DNA of 64,000 nt from Cytobacillus stercorigallinarum (lineage in GTDB: Bacteria > Bacillota > Bacilli > Bacillales > Cytobacillaceae). The first letter of the stretch is position 1; each line of letters starts with the position of its first letter. Below the pieces are notes generated by a model. The model was not told the DNA's origin and did not search any database. It saw only the letters and a program-made list of their open reading frames with translations. This document shows, one piece after another, positions 43,996-52,506 of the stretch. The position numbers and the translations under genes were made by a program. The DNA lies in NCBI RefSeq assembly GCF_014836495.1, contig NZ_JACSQT010000006.1, positions 124,001-188,000 on the forward strand, written 5' to 3'.

Positions 43996-45012
43996 ATGAA
44001 ACAAACTCATATTAAGGATTCACTTAATCGGCCATTACGAGATTTACGTATTTCCGTAATTGACCGATGCAATTTTAGGTGTCAATATTGTATGCCAGCA
44101 GAAATTTTTGGACCAGATTTTGTTTTTCTACCAAAAAATGAATTGTTATCTTACGAAGAAATTGAAAGGTTAGCACGGATTTTTGTTGGTTTAGGTGTAG
44201 AAAAAATCAGGTTAACGGGTGGAGAACCTTTACTACGGAGAGAATTGCCTTTATTAGTGGAGAAACTCTCTCAAATTGAAGGTTTAGAGGATATCGGGTT
44301 AACTACTAATGGTGTATTATTGCCTAAGTTTGCTCCTCAATTAAAAGCCGCCGGGTTAAAACGGGTGAATATTAGCTTAGATAGTCTGAAAGATGAATTG
44401 TTCGGTGAAATTAATGGACGCAATGTTGGGACAGGCCCGGTGATAAAGGGGATACACGCAGCAAAAGAAGCGGGACTCGGTGTCAAAATTAATATGGTCG
44501 TGAAAAAGGGCTTAAATGATGAAGAAGTCCTACCCATGGCGAAGTTCTGTAAAGAACATTCATTACAGTTAAGATATATTGAGTATATGGATGTTGGTGA
44601 TACAAACGGTTGGAAAATGGATGATGTAGTAACGAAGAAAGAAATATTCCAGCAATTAAAGGCACATTATGATCTTGAGCCAGTGGATCCGGAATACTTT
44701 GGCGAAGTTGCTAAAAGGTATCGCTATACTGGTACTGATATAGATGTAGGATTCATTACCTCCGTATCTGAATCTTTTTGTTCTAGTTGTACCCGTTCAA
44801 GATTATCTGCTAATGGGCAGTTATATACATGTTTATTTAATGGTGAAGGGCATGATATAAAATCATTTATCCGTTCAAATGTCTCTGATGATGATATCGT
44901 CACGTATGTTACTGACATATGGAACCACCGGGATGATCGTTATTCTGATGTCAGAACAGATGAAACGAGAAAAAATCGCAAAAAACTTGAAATGTCTTAT
45001 ATTGGCGGATAA
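43996..45012 (+). CDS. moaA: GTP 3',8-cyclase MoaA
   Basis: This 338-residue radical SAM enzyme makes the first step of molybdopterin synthesis from GTP. The SAM cluster motif C-x3-C-x2-C is at Cys 25, 29 and 32 (CNFRCQYC). A second C-terminal cluster motif, CSSC...C in [10 protein letters not shown] and LYTC, is present. LTGGEPLLR is the SAM-binding stretch. I start at ATG 43996 with CGGAGTTGA upstream; a TTG at 43987 is possible. It heads moaA-moeA-mobB. The C-terminal double Gly of MoaA needed for activation is present (SYIGG). Confidence 0.95.
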   Translation: MKQTHIKDSLNRPLRDLRISVIDRCNFRCQYCMPAEIFGPDFVFLPKNELLSYEEIERLARIFVGLGVEKIRLTGGEPLLRRELPLLVEKLSQIEGLEDIGLTTNGVLLPKFAPQLKAAGLKRVNISLDSLKDELFGEINGRNVGTGPVIKGIHAAKEAGLGVKINMVVKKGLNDEEVLPMAKFCKEHSLQLRYIEYMDVGDTNGWKMDDVVTKKEIFQQLKAHYDLEPVDPEYFGEVAKRYRYTGTDIDVGFITSVSESFCSSCTRSRLSANGQLYTCLFNGEGHDIKSFIRSNVSDDDIVTYVTDIWNHRDDRYSDVRTDETRKNRKKLEMSYIGG

Positions 45013-45036
45013 AGATTATTTAGGGGATGGAAACAG

Positions 45037-46302
45037 ATGCTAGAGAAGAGGAAGCCGATTCAAGTTGCTGAAGCAATTGAAAAAGTAATGAAATATAAAC
45101 AAAAGGGCGCCATTGAATATGTCTCAATTAAAGAAAGTCATGGTAGATATTTAGGAAAAGATTTAACTGCAACGAGTGACGTACCACATTTTAATCGTTC
45201 CCCATATGATGGCTTTGCAGTGAGGTCTATAGATACGAAGGATGCTTCTTTACAAAATGAGGTCGTTTTTGAAGTAGTTGATCATATTGGAGCGGGCTAT
45301 GTATCATCAAAAGAAATCGGACCAATGCAAGCTGTTCGTATTATGACGGGGGCAAAGATCCCTGATACCTGTGATTGTGTCGTTATGCTTGAGGTAGCGA
45401 GAGCGTTTGAGGATGGGGACCAATCGTATATGTCTATTAAGCGTAGCTTTAACGCTGGTGACAATGTTTCTTTTCAAGGGGAAGATGCAAAAAAAGGTGA
45501 GGTACTCGTTGAAAAGGGGACAAAAATCAATCCTGGTATCCAAGCCATTCTAGCGACATTTGGGTATGCTGAAGTACCTGTAGCTAAAAGTCCGGTTATT
45601 GGGTTATTTGCAACCGGAACGGAATTATTAGAAGTGGAAGAGGAACTAGAGGATGGAAAAATAAGAAATAGTAATAGTACGATGCTCATAGCGCAAATTG
45701 AGCGCGTGGGTGCTGAAGTGAAATATTTTGGTAAACTACCAGATGAATTTGATACATGTTATGAAGCGATTGCGACTGCGATTGATGATGTAGACATTCT
45801 CATCACAACTGGTGGTGTATCTGTAGGAGACTATGATTATCTCCCTGCGATATACGAGAAGCTTCAGGCAGAAGTTCTGTTTAATAAAGTCGCCATGAGA
45901 CCAGGCAGTGTTACGACAGTAGCGCAGTTAAATGGAAAATTATTATTTGGCCTCTCTGGGAATCCTTCTGCTTGTTATGTTGGCTTCGAATTATTTACAA
46001 GACCAATCATTCGCTATATGTTAGGTTGTCGGTCTCCACATTTAAGAAAAGAAACGGCGGTCTTACAACAGGATTTTCCAAAAGCAAATCCTTTTACAAG
46101 ATTCGTTAGAGCGGACGTGTATGTCACAAATGGCTCATTGATGGTGCGACCTAGCGGTGTTGATAAATCAAATATTGTCATGAGTTTGGCAAGAGCGAAT
46201 GCATTTATGGCATTGCCAGGTGGGACGAGAGGCTATGGTATTGGAGATATCGTTGATGTTTTCATGCTTGAAGATTTTGTAGGTAGCAATTGGCCATGGT
46301 AA
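45037..46302 (+). CDS. moeA: Molybdopterin molybdenumtransferase MoeA
   Basis: This 421-residue protein inserts molybdenum into molybdopterin. It has PHFNRSPYDGFAVRS near residue 50, then GEDAKKGEVL, FATGTELLEVE, and TTGGVSVGDYDY for the active site, with FGLSGNPSACYVGFE after that. It lies 24 bases after moaA and overlaps mobB by 13 bases (7 if mobB starts at its second candidate codon). All expected domains are present at full length. Confidence 0.94.
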   Translation: MLEKRKPIQVAEAIEKVMKYKQKGAIEYVSIKESHGRYLGKDLTATSDVPHFNRSPYDGFAVRSIDTKDASLQNEVVFEVVDHIGAGYVSSKEIGPMQAVRIMTGAKIPDTCDCVVMLEVARAFEDGDQSYMSIKRSFNAGDNVSFQGEDAKKGEVLVEKGTKINPGIQAILATFGYAEVPVAKSPVIGLFATGTELLEVEEELEDGKIRNSNSTMLIAQIERVGAEVKYFGKLPDEFDTCYEAIATAIDDVDILITTGGVSVGDYDYLPAIYEKLQAEVLFNKVAMRPGSVTTVAQLNGKLLFGLSGNPSACYVGFELFTRPIIRYMLGCRSPHLRKETAVLQQDFPKANPFTRFVRADVYVTNGSLMVRPSGVDKSNIVMSLARANAFMALPGGTRGYGIGDIVDVFMLEDFVGSNWPW

Positions 46303-46757
46303 CCCCTAAGATTTTGCAAGTGGTTGGTTATCAAAATAGTGGTAAGACGACATTTGTAACTCAACTTGTGCAAGCTTTAACAGAAAAAGACTTTAATGTT
46401 GCAACGATTAAACATCATGGTCACGGAGAACCTGATGTAGTAACAAATAAAGATAGTAGTAGGCATATCGTATCAGGAGCATCTACCACCATTGTCGAAG
46501 GTGAAGGTATGTTATTGATGCAAGCAAAAAAGCATATTTGGACACTTGAAGAGCAGATACAAATACTAACATTTATGAAACCCGATGTTATTATTATTGA
46601 AGGACATAAAAAAGCAAACTACCCTAAAGTTCTATTACTTAGGGATGAAAACGATCAATGCCTTATAGAGCAACTGTCAAACATCAAATATACAGTTGCA
46701 AAAGAGGAAAACAACGAATGGGTCATAAAGGAAATAGTGAATAAACTTATTCGTTAA
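46290..46757 (+). CDS. mobB: Molybdopterin-guanine dinucleotide biosynthesis protein MobB
   Basis: This 155-residue P-loop protein has VGYQNSGKTTF as its nucleotide-binding site, the conserved ATIKHHGHGEPD and PDVIIIEGHKKANYPK. It assists MobA in guanylating the cofactor. It begins inside moeA at TTG 46290 or ATG 46296, so the two are coupled. moaB, moaC, moaD, moaE and mobA are not in the window. Confidence 0.92.
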   Translation: MAMVTPKILQVVGYQNSGKTTFVTQLVQALTEKDFNVATIKHHGHGEPDVVTNKDSSRHIVSGASTTIVEGEGMLLMQAKKHIWTLEEQIQILTFMKPDVIIIEGHKKANYPKVLLLRDENDQCLIEQLSNIKYTVAKEENNEWVIKEIVNKLIR

Positions 46758-46784
46758 TGAAGAACATCCATTAGTTCATTTAGA

Positions 46785-46830
46785 TACTCCCCTAAAGGTA
46801 GGCTTGGTCTACTTCTAGGGGAGTATTTTA
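46785..46830 (+). terminator. Terminator after mobB
   Basis: A 10-bp perfect stem TACTCCCCTA / TAGGGGAGTA with a partly pairing inner loop is followed by TTTTATTTT. Confidence 0.85.
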
Positions 46831-47033
46831 TTTTGCACATTCAAGTGCATCAAAATGGTGATAAACGAACGGAAATTCAATTTCTAAAAAAATTAGCAAA
46901 TAAAATTTTTAAAATAAATTTATCATTTTTGGTTTAATTGACTTTTATTAGGGTAGGGGTTTAAATAGAAGTCTGAAAAATACATAAAATCTAAATTTTT
47001 ATTTTATTTGTTAAAAAAACTTACAAAAACCTA
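46831..47033. other. AT-rich spacer before the arginine operon
   Basis: This spacer upstream of the argC promoter is extremely AT-rich with long A and T runs. I see no gene or RNA; such A/T tracts could act as an UP element. Confidence 0.4.
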
Positions 47034-47062
47034 TTGCATTTCTTTTCAGAAATTTCTATAAT
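47034..47062 (+). promoter_or_regulatory. Sigma-A promoter of the arginine operon
   Basis: TTGCAT, a 17-base spacer and a perfect TATAAT lie 66 bases before argC. The ARG-box-like palindrome sits just downstream. Confidence 0.8.
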
Positions 47063-47083
47063 AGTAGTTAAATATTTAATAAA

Positions 47084-47101
47084 TATAAATTAAAATTTAT
47101 A
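47084..47101. promoter_or_regulatory. ARG-box-like operator at argC
   Basis: An 18-bp palindrome TATAAAT-TAAA-ATTTATA matches the arginine-repressor (AhrC/ArgR) box plan TNTGAAT-W4-ATTCANA with G to A changes in both arms. It lies 22 bases after the -10 region. A second palindrome, TTAAATATTTAA (47068-47079), is adjacent, as expected for paired boxes. Confidence 0.6.
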
Positions 47102-47127
47102 AATATACAAAATTAAAGGGTGACGAG

Positions 47128-48159
47128 ATGAAAGCATCAATTATTGGTACAACAGGATATGGTGGGGCAGAACTGTTGAGAATATTAAAAAACCACCCCG
47201 AATTTGAAATCTCTTCTATACATTCCACTAGAGATAATTTAGCCATTTCTGATGAATATCCACATTTAATCGGAATCATGAACGATCAATTACAAAAGAT
47301 AGAGCCTGAGAAAATTAGTGAGAGTGCAGATATTGTGTTTTTAGCAACCCCTTCTGGTGTATCAGGTGAATTAGCGGCACAATTTGTGAATAAAAATATT
47401 AAAATAGTAGATTTATCAGGAGATTTAAGGTTACCAGCATCAGAATATAAACAATGGTATAAGAAAGAACCTACTTCAGATGAGGTAATTAATCAGGCGG
47501 TATATGGATTGACTGAGTGGAATCGAGACATTGTGAAGGACTCTCACCTGATTTCAAATCCTGGTTGTTATCCGACTGCTACATTATTAGGTTTAGCCCC
47601 TGTAGTTGTTGAGCAATTAATAGAAAAAGATCAAATCATCATAGATGCTAAATCAGGCATCTCGGGCGCAGGTCGTTCTCTTTCAAGGACTTCAAGTTTC
47701 GCTGAAGCGAATGAGAACTTCACAGCATATAAAGTGAATCAACATCAACATACACCTGAAATTGAACAACAATTAAAGGTGTGGAATAAGGAAATGGAAG
47801 CGATCACCTTTACCACACAGTTACTACCGATTACGAGAGGCATAATGGCTACCTGTTATGTGAAACTGAAAGAAAATTATTCGACTAAACAGTTAGTGGA
47901 ATTATACGAACATACATACCAGCAAAGTCCGTTTGTACGTGTTCGACCGGTCGGAAATTATCCATCGGTAAAAGAGGTAGCCGGTTCTAATTATTGTGAT
48001 ATTGGTTTACATATTGACGAGCGTACAGGGCGTATGACCATTATCTCTGTGATTGATAATTTAATGAAAGGGGCAGCTGGTCAGGCTGTGCAAAATGCAA
48101 ATTTAATGTTTGGAATGGAAGAAACGACAGGGCTTGAAATGACCCCGTTATACCCATAA
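47128..48159 (+). CDS. argC: N-acetyl-gamma-glutamyl-phosphate reductase
   Basis: This 343-residue NADPH-dependent reductase converts N-acetylglutamyl phosphate to the semialdehyde. It has IGTTGYGGAELLR at the N-terminus and the catalytic Cys in SNPGCYPTATLLG. HTPEIEQQL with the catalytic His follows. ATG 47128 follows AAAGGGTGACGAG. It is the first gene of argCJBD-carAB-argF, the same order as in B. subtilis. Confidence 0.96.
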   Translation: MKASIIGTTGYGGAELLRILKNHPEFEISSIHSTRDNLAISDEYPHLIGIMNDQLQKIEPEKISESADIVFLATPSGVSGELAAQFVNKNIKIVDLSGDLRLPASEYKQWYKKEPTSDEVINQAVYGLTEWNRDIVKDSHLISNPGCYPTATLLGLAPVVVEQLIEKDQIIIDAKSGISGAGRSLSRTSSFAEANENFTAYKVNQHQHTPEIEQQLKVWNKEMEAITFTTQLLPITRGIMATCYVKLKENYSTKQLVELYEHTYQQSPFVRVRPVGNYPSVKEVAGSNYCDIGLHIDERTGRMTIISVIDNLMKGAAGQAVQNANLMFGMEETTGLEMTPLYP

Positions 48160-48175
48160 GGAGGAACAACAAACA

Positions 48176-49405
48176 ATGGAAGTGACTAAAAACAGCCTTA
48201 TTACATATATACAAGATGGGTCTATTACAACACCAAAGGGTTTTATGGCTGATGGTATTTATGCAGGGCTTAGTAAAGGGAAAAAGGATGTTGGCATGAT
48301 TGTTAGTGAACAACCAGCGAGCAGTGCAGGTGTTTATACAACAAGTTCCTTTAAAGCTGCTCCTTTATTAGTAACACAAGAAAGTATTGCTACCATCGGG
48401 AAGCTTCAAGCGATTGTCGTAAATAGTGCTTGTGCAAATGCTTGTACAGGGAAGCAAGGACTAGAAGACGCTTATAAGATGAGGAAGCTGACTGCTGAGC
48501 AATTTAACTTGACTGAGCACTTAGTCGGTGTTGCATCTACTGGAGTCATTGGCGAATTTTTAGATATGGAAAAAATCGAAAAAGGGATAAAGTCCACAAA
48601 GCCACAAGCAACAAAAGAACATGCAAATCGTTTTGCAACAGCGATTTTAACAACTGATTTAATTGATAAGCAGACTTGCTATTCAGCTGATATAGCGGGT
48701 GGAACGGTTCATATGGCAGGAGCAGCCAAAGGGTCAGGTATGATCCACCCTAATATGGCAACAATGCTTGGTTTTGTGACAACGGATGCACAGGTAAGCC
48801 CAAGTGATCTACAAATGGCACTTAAAGAAATCACAAACGAGACTTTTAACCAGATTACAGTCGATGGGGATACATCTACAAATGATATGGTACTTGTTAT
48901 GGCAAACGGGATGAGCGAAACGGAATTACTGAGTCCAGCTCATACAGATTGGCCCATTTTTATCGCATTGTTAAAACAAACATGTGAAGAATTGGCTAAA
49001 TCAATTGCTAGAGATGGCGAAGGTGCTACAAAGCTTGTTGAGGTTGAAGTTAATGGGGCAATGACAAACGAAGAGGCCCAGAAGGCTGCTAAACAGATTG
49101 TTGGATCTAATTTAGTGAAGACAGCTATTCACGGAGCAGACGCTAATTGGGGGAGAATTATTGGTGCGCTTGGGCAAAGTCAAGTCCAGGTTGATCCGAA
49201 CAATGTAGATATTTCCATTGGTCCCATTCAAATGTTAAAAGAAAGTACTCCTGTTTCCTTTTCTGAAGAAGAAGCGAAAGCATATTTACTTGGTGAAATG
49301 GTTGAAATTCACGTTAATCTACATATTGGTGAAGGTATAGCAAAAGCATGGGGATGCGATTTGTCATATGATTACGTGAAAATAAATGCAAGCTATCGTT
49401 CCTAA
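48176..49405 (+). CDS. argJ: Bifunctional ornithine acetyltransferase/N-acetylglutamate synthase
   Basis: This 409-residue protein moves the acetyl group from N-acetylornithine to glutamate and can also start the cycle with acetyl-CoA. The autocatalytic cleavage site lies in HPNMATMLGF, with the nucleophile Thr at the cut. The oxyanion segment VNSACANACTG and the C-terminal NADWGRIIGALG are present. ATG 48176 follows AAGGAGGAAC, 16 bases after argC. Confidence 0.95.
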   Translation: MEVTKNSLITYIQDGSITTPKGFMADGIYAGLSKGKKDVGMIVSEQPASSAGVYTTSSFKAAPLLVTQESIATIGKLQAIVVNSACANACTGKQGLEDAYKMRKLTAEQFNLTEHLVGVASTGVIGEFLDMEKIEKGIKSTKPQATKEHANRFATAILTTDLIDKQTCYSADIAGGTVHMAGAAKGSGMIHPNMATMLGFVTTDAQVSPSDLQMALKEITNETFNQITVDGDTSTNDMVLVMANGMSETELLSPAHTDWPIFIALLKQTCEELAKSIARDGEGATKLVEVEVNGAMTNEEAQKAAKQIVGSNLVKTAIHGADANWGRIIGALGQSQVQVDPNNVDISIGPIQMLKESTPVSFSEEEAKAYLLGEMVEIHVNLHIGEGIAKAWGCDLSYDYVKINASYRS

Positions 49406-49418
49406 GGAGGAATAGACA

Positions 49419-50195
49419 ATGAAGCGTATTGTTATTAAATGTGGGGGAAGCGTGATGGATCAGTTATCACCTGCGTTCTTTGAAAGTTTACATTTTTTAA
49501 AGAAGAATGGTTATCAACTTATTTTCGTTCACGGTGGGGGTCCTGAAATAAACAAAATGCTGCAAATACACAAGGTGAAATCCCATTTTATTAATGGTTT
49601 AAGAAAAACCACGCCAGAAACAATGAAGATTGTTGAAATGGTGTTATCAGGTGTAGCGAATAGGAAGTTAGCGACATTGCTTGATAGTCATGGTTTTGAA
49701 GCAGTTGGTTTAAATGGGAGTGACCACGGTTTTTTACAAGCTGATTTTATTAATGAAGCAGAACTTGGGTTAGTAGGAGAAATTACTAGAGTGAAAGCGG
49801 AGTTATTAGAGGTCATTCTTAATAAAGGCTATATACCTGTTGTAACACCTATAGCTACAACGGAAGATGGCAAGAAGCTAAACATTAATGCAGATTTTGC
49901 TGCTGCATCTGTAGCAAAAGCCATTGAAGCGGAAATGTGTATATTCGTCACCGATGTTGAAGGTGTATTAATTAATAAACAACTCGTAGAGCATTTAGAT
50001 ACAGAAGAAATAAAAGAGCATATTGATAGTGGTGAAATCTCTGGTGGGATGATACCAAAGGTGAATTCTGCTGTGGCGGTGTTAGATCAAGGCCTTGCTA
50101 GTGTAATGATTGCTTCCGGGAAGAAAAATTTTTATAACGGAGAAGCATGGACAGGGACTATGTTGACTAAAAAACAAGTAGAGGTGGTACAATGA
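49419..50195 (+). CDS. argB: Acetylglutamate kinase
   Basis: This 258-residue amino acid kinase phosphorylates N-acetylglutamate. It starts IVIKCGGSVMD, has VHGGGPEINK near residue 40, VTPIATTEDGKKLNINAD and the end GGMIPKVNSAVAVLDQG. The length suits the short, feedback-insensitive form; it lacks the N-terminal helix of arginine-inhibited kinases. ATG 49419 follows AAGGAGGAATA. Its stop overlaps the argD start in ATGA. Confidence 0.95.
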   Translation: MKRIVIKCGGSVMDQLSPAFFESLHFLKKNGYQLIFVHGGGPEINKMLQIHKVKSHFINGLRKTTPETMKIVEMVLSGVANRKLATLLDSHGFEAVGLNGSDHGFLQADFINEAELGLVGEITRVKAELLEVILNKGYIPVVTPIATTEDGKKLNINADFAAASVAKAIEAEMCIFVTDVEGVLINKQLVEHLDTEEIKEHIDSGEISGGMIPKVNSAVAVLDQGLASVMIASGKKNFYNGEAWTGTMLTKKQVEVVQ

Positions 50196-51343
50196 ATCAT
50201 TTATTCCCCACATATGCTCGCTGGGAAGTGGAACCAGCAGATGCAAAAGGTACAAAACTAATAGATAAAAATGGCAAAGAATATTTAGATTTCACTTCAG
50301 GTATTGGTGTCACTAATTTAGGCCATCGCCCTGATGCAGTCCAGGCCGCAATCACAGAACAATTAAACAAGTTTTGGCATGTATCGAATCTATTTACACA
50401 AGAAAAACAAGCAGTGGCTGCTGAAAAGTTAGCACATGCATCTAGTTTAGCTTATACATTCTTTGCAAATAGTGGAGCAGAGGCAAATGAAGGGGCAATT
50501 AAATTAGCCAAAAAAGCTACAGGTAAAGACAAAATCATCACTTTTAACAAATCCTTTCACGGTAGAACAATTGCTACGATGGGGGCAACAGGTCAGGATA
50601 AAGTGAAACAAGGATTTGGAAGTATGCTGCCAACATTTTCGTATGCTGCTTTCAATGATATCGAATCGGTGAAATCATTAATAGATAATGACACAGCAGC
50701 TGTGATGGTGGAAGTGGTTCAAGGTGAGGGTGGTATTCATCTTGCAGATTCGGCCTTTTTAAAAGACTTACAGCAATTATGTCAAGAATACAAAGCGTTG
50801 TTAATTATTGATGAAATTCAAACAGGCATTGGTAGAACAGGTAAACCATTTGCATTCCAACATTATGACCTCCAACCAGACATTATCACTTGTGCAAAAG
50901 GGCTTGGAAGTGGGCTACCAATCGGTGCGATCATAGGCAAAGAAAATTTAAAGGAATACTTCGGTCCAGGCAGTCATGGTTCCACATTTGGAGGAAATCC
51001 ATTAAGTATTGCTTCAGCAAACGCTACAATGGAAATTGCCTTCAATGAAGACTTTTTGTCAGAAGTGAATGAAAAAGCAGAATATTTACTTGAACAGTTG
51101 AAGGAATCGCTATACAATATAGAAGAGGTAACCGCCATTCGTTCATTAGGACTAATGATTGGTATAGAGATGAATACAAATACAGCGCCTTTATTACAAT
51201 TATTAAGAAATGATGGTTTACTTACGTTATCTGCAGGTGAAAATGTTTTGCGATTATTACCGCCGTTAACAGTAACAATAGAAGAAATAAACCAAGCAGT
51301 AGCGATACTGAAAAAGAATATAGTTCCAGTTCAGACAGCCTGA
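50192..51343 (+). CDS. argD: Acetylornithine aminotransferase
   Basis: This 383-residue class III PLP enzyme transfers an amino group from glutamate to N-acetylglutamate semialdehyde. It has FANSGAEANEGAIKLAKK, then FHGRT, LLIIDEIQTGIGRTG and the PLP lysine in CAKGLGSGLPIGA. GSHGSTFGGNPL follows. It is coupled to argB by a 4-base overlap. A short inverted-repeat region follows before carA. Confidence 0.95.
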   Translation: MNHLFPTYARWEVEPADAKGTKLIDKNGKEYLDFTSGIGVTNLGHRPDAVQAAITEQLNKFWHVSNLFTQEKQAVAAEKLAHASSLAYTFFANSGAEANEGAIKLAKKATGKDKIITFNKSFHGRTIATMGATGQDKVKQGFGSMLPTFSYAAFNDIESVKSLIDNDTAAVMVEVVQGEGGIHLADSAFLKDLQQLCQEYKALLIIDEIQTGIGRTGKPFAFQHYDLQPDIITCAKGLGSGLPIGAIIGKENLKEYFGPGSHGSTFGGNPLSIASANATMEIAFNEDFLSEVNEKAEYLLEQLKESLYNIEEVTAIRSLGLMIGIEMNTNTAPLLQLLRNDGLLTLSAGENVLRLLPPLTVTIEEINQAVAILKKNIVPVQTA

Positions 51344-51351
51344 AATATGGC

Positions 51352-51387
51352 TGCATTTTTAAACCTAAAAATGCATAAAAATTAATT
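51352..51387. promoter_or_regulatory. Inverted repeat and ARG-box-like site before carA
   Basis: A 10-bp perfect repeat TGCATTTTTA / TAAAAATGCA (51352-51375) overlaps a site AATGCAT-AAAA-ATTAATT (51370-51387) that matches the ARG box in most positions. This could be an internal operator or promoter control for carAB-argF, or an RNA hairpin; no T run follows it. Confidence 0.45.
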
Positions 51388-51426
51388 TAGTTCAATGAAT
51401 ATACAGACGTTCACGAGGTGTTTAAG

Positions 51427-52506
51427 ATGGAAGGGTATTTACATTTAAAAAGCGGTCATTGTTATAAAGGGGAATGGCTTAATACGCCACCACAGAATGA
51501 GGTTGCAGGAGAAATTGTTTTCTTTACAGGAATGACGGGTTATCAAGAAGTGCTAACAGACCCATCCTATAAAGATCAGATTATCGTTTTCACTTATCCT
51601 TTAATTGGGAATTACGGTGTGAATGAAGCAGACTTTGAAAGTAAAGAGCCACACGTAGCTGGAGTGATCGTTTATGAGGGGACTGATGAACCTTCACATT
51701 ATCAATCTGCCTATACACTGAAGGAGTACTTGCATAAATGGAATATTCCTGTGCTAGGGCATATGGATACAAGGGCTATTGTGAAAAAAATTCGTTCAGT
51801 TGGTTCCATGCCAGCAACTATGTCCACTCATTCTGTAAAAGAAACAACATGGTGTATACAGGAGGATCATAAGGTTGAAATGGTCTCTAATCCTCAGATG
51901 CAAACATATGGCGAGGGTGATAAGCATGTTGTCCTTTATGATTTTGGCTATAAAAAATCAATTCTCAATAGTTTATTAAAACAAAATTGTAAAGTGACCA
52001 CTGTGCCCTTTTCTACAACTTTCCATGAAGTTGCTGCGTTAAATCCTGATGGTATCCTGCTGTCCAATGGTCCTGGAAATCCAAAAACGCTTCAAAAAGT
52101 TTTACCTGAAATTAAAAAAGTCATTACCAGCTATCCTACTTTGGGGATTTGTTTAGGACATCAGTTAGCAGCACTTGCTCTTGGCGGTAACACAACAAAG
52201 TTATCTTTTGGTCATAGAGGGGCGAATCACCCTATTAGTGATCTAAAAACAGGGCGTGTAATGATGTCTTCGCAAAACCATAGTTATGTTGTGGATACAG
52301 TAAGTTTAGAAACAACTGGGTTTAAAACAAGGTTCATTAATTTACATGATCAATCTGTTGAGGGTCTCACTCATGAAATTTATCCGATTGAAACGGTACA
52401 ATTTCATCCTGAAGCTAATCCTGGACCAACAGATACGCATTATTTATTTTTAGAATTTATTCAAACGATTGAAGAGAAGAAAGGGAGCGTTATCGCATAT
52501 GCCTAA
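51427..52506 (+). CDS. carA: Carbamoyl-phosphate synthase small subunit (arginine type)
   Basis: This 359-residue subunit hydrolyses glutamine for carbamoyl-phosphate synthesis. The nucleophile Cys is in LGICLGHQLAAL, and the HPE of the triad in VQFHPEANPGP. It lies inside the arginine cluster, so it is the arginine-controlled copy rather than the pyrimidine copy (pyrAA). I start it at ATG 51427 behind GAGGTG; a GTG at 51418 is part of that site. It overlaps carB by 8 bases. Confidence 0.94.
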   Translation: MEGYLHLKSGHCYKGEWLNTPPQNEVAGEIVFFTGMTGYQEVLTDPSYKDQIIVFTYPLIGNYGVNEADFESKEPHVAGVIVYEGTDEPSHYQSAYTLKEYLHKWNIPVLGHMDTRAIVKKIRSVGSMPATMSTHSVKETTWCIQEDHKVEMVSNPQMQTYGEGDKHVVLYDFGYKKSILNSLLKQNCKVTTVPFSTTFHEVAALNPDGILLSNGPGNPKTLQKVLPEIKKVITSYPTLGICLGHQLAALALGGNTTKLSFGHRGANHPISDLKTGRVMMSSQNHSYVVDTVSLETTGFKTRFINLHDQSVEGLTHEIYPIETVQFHPEANPGPTDTHYLFLEFIQTIEEKKGSVIAYA

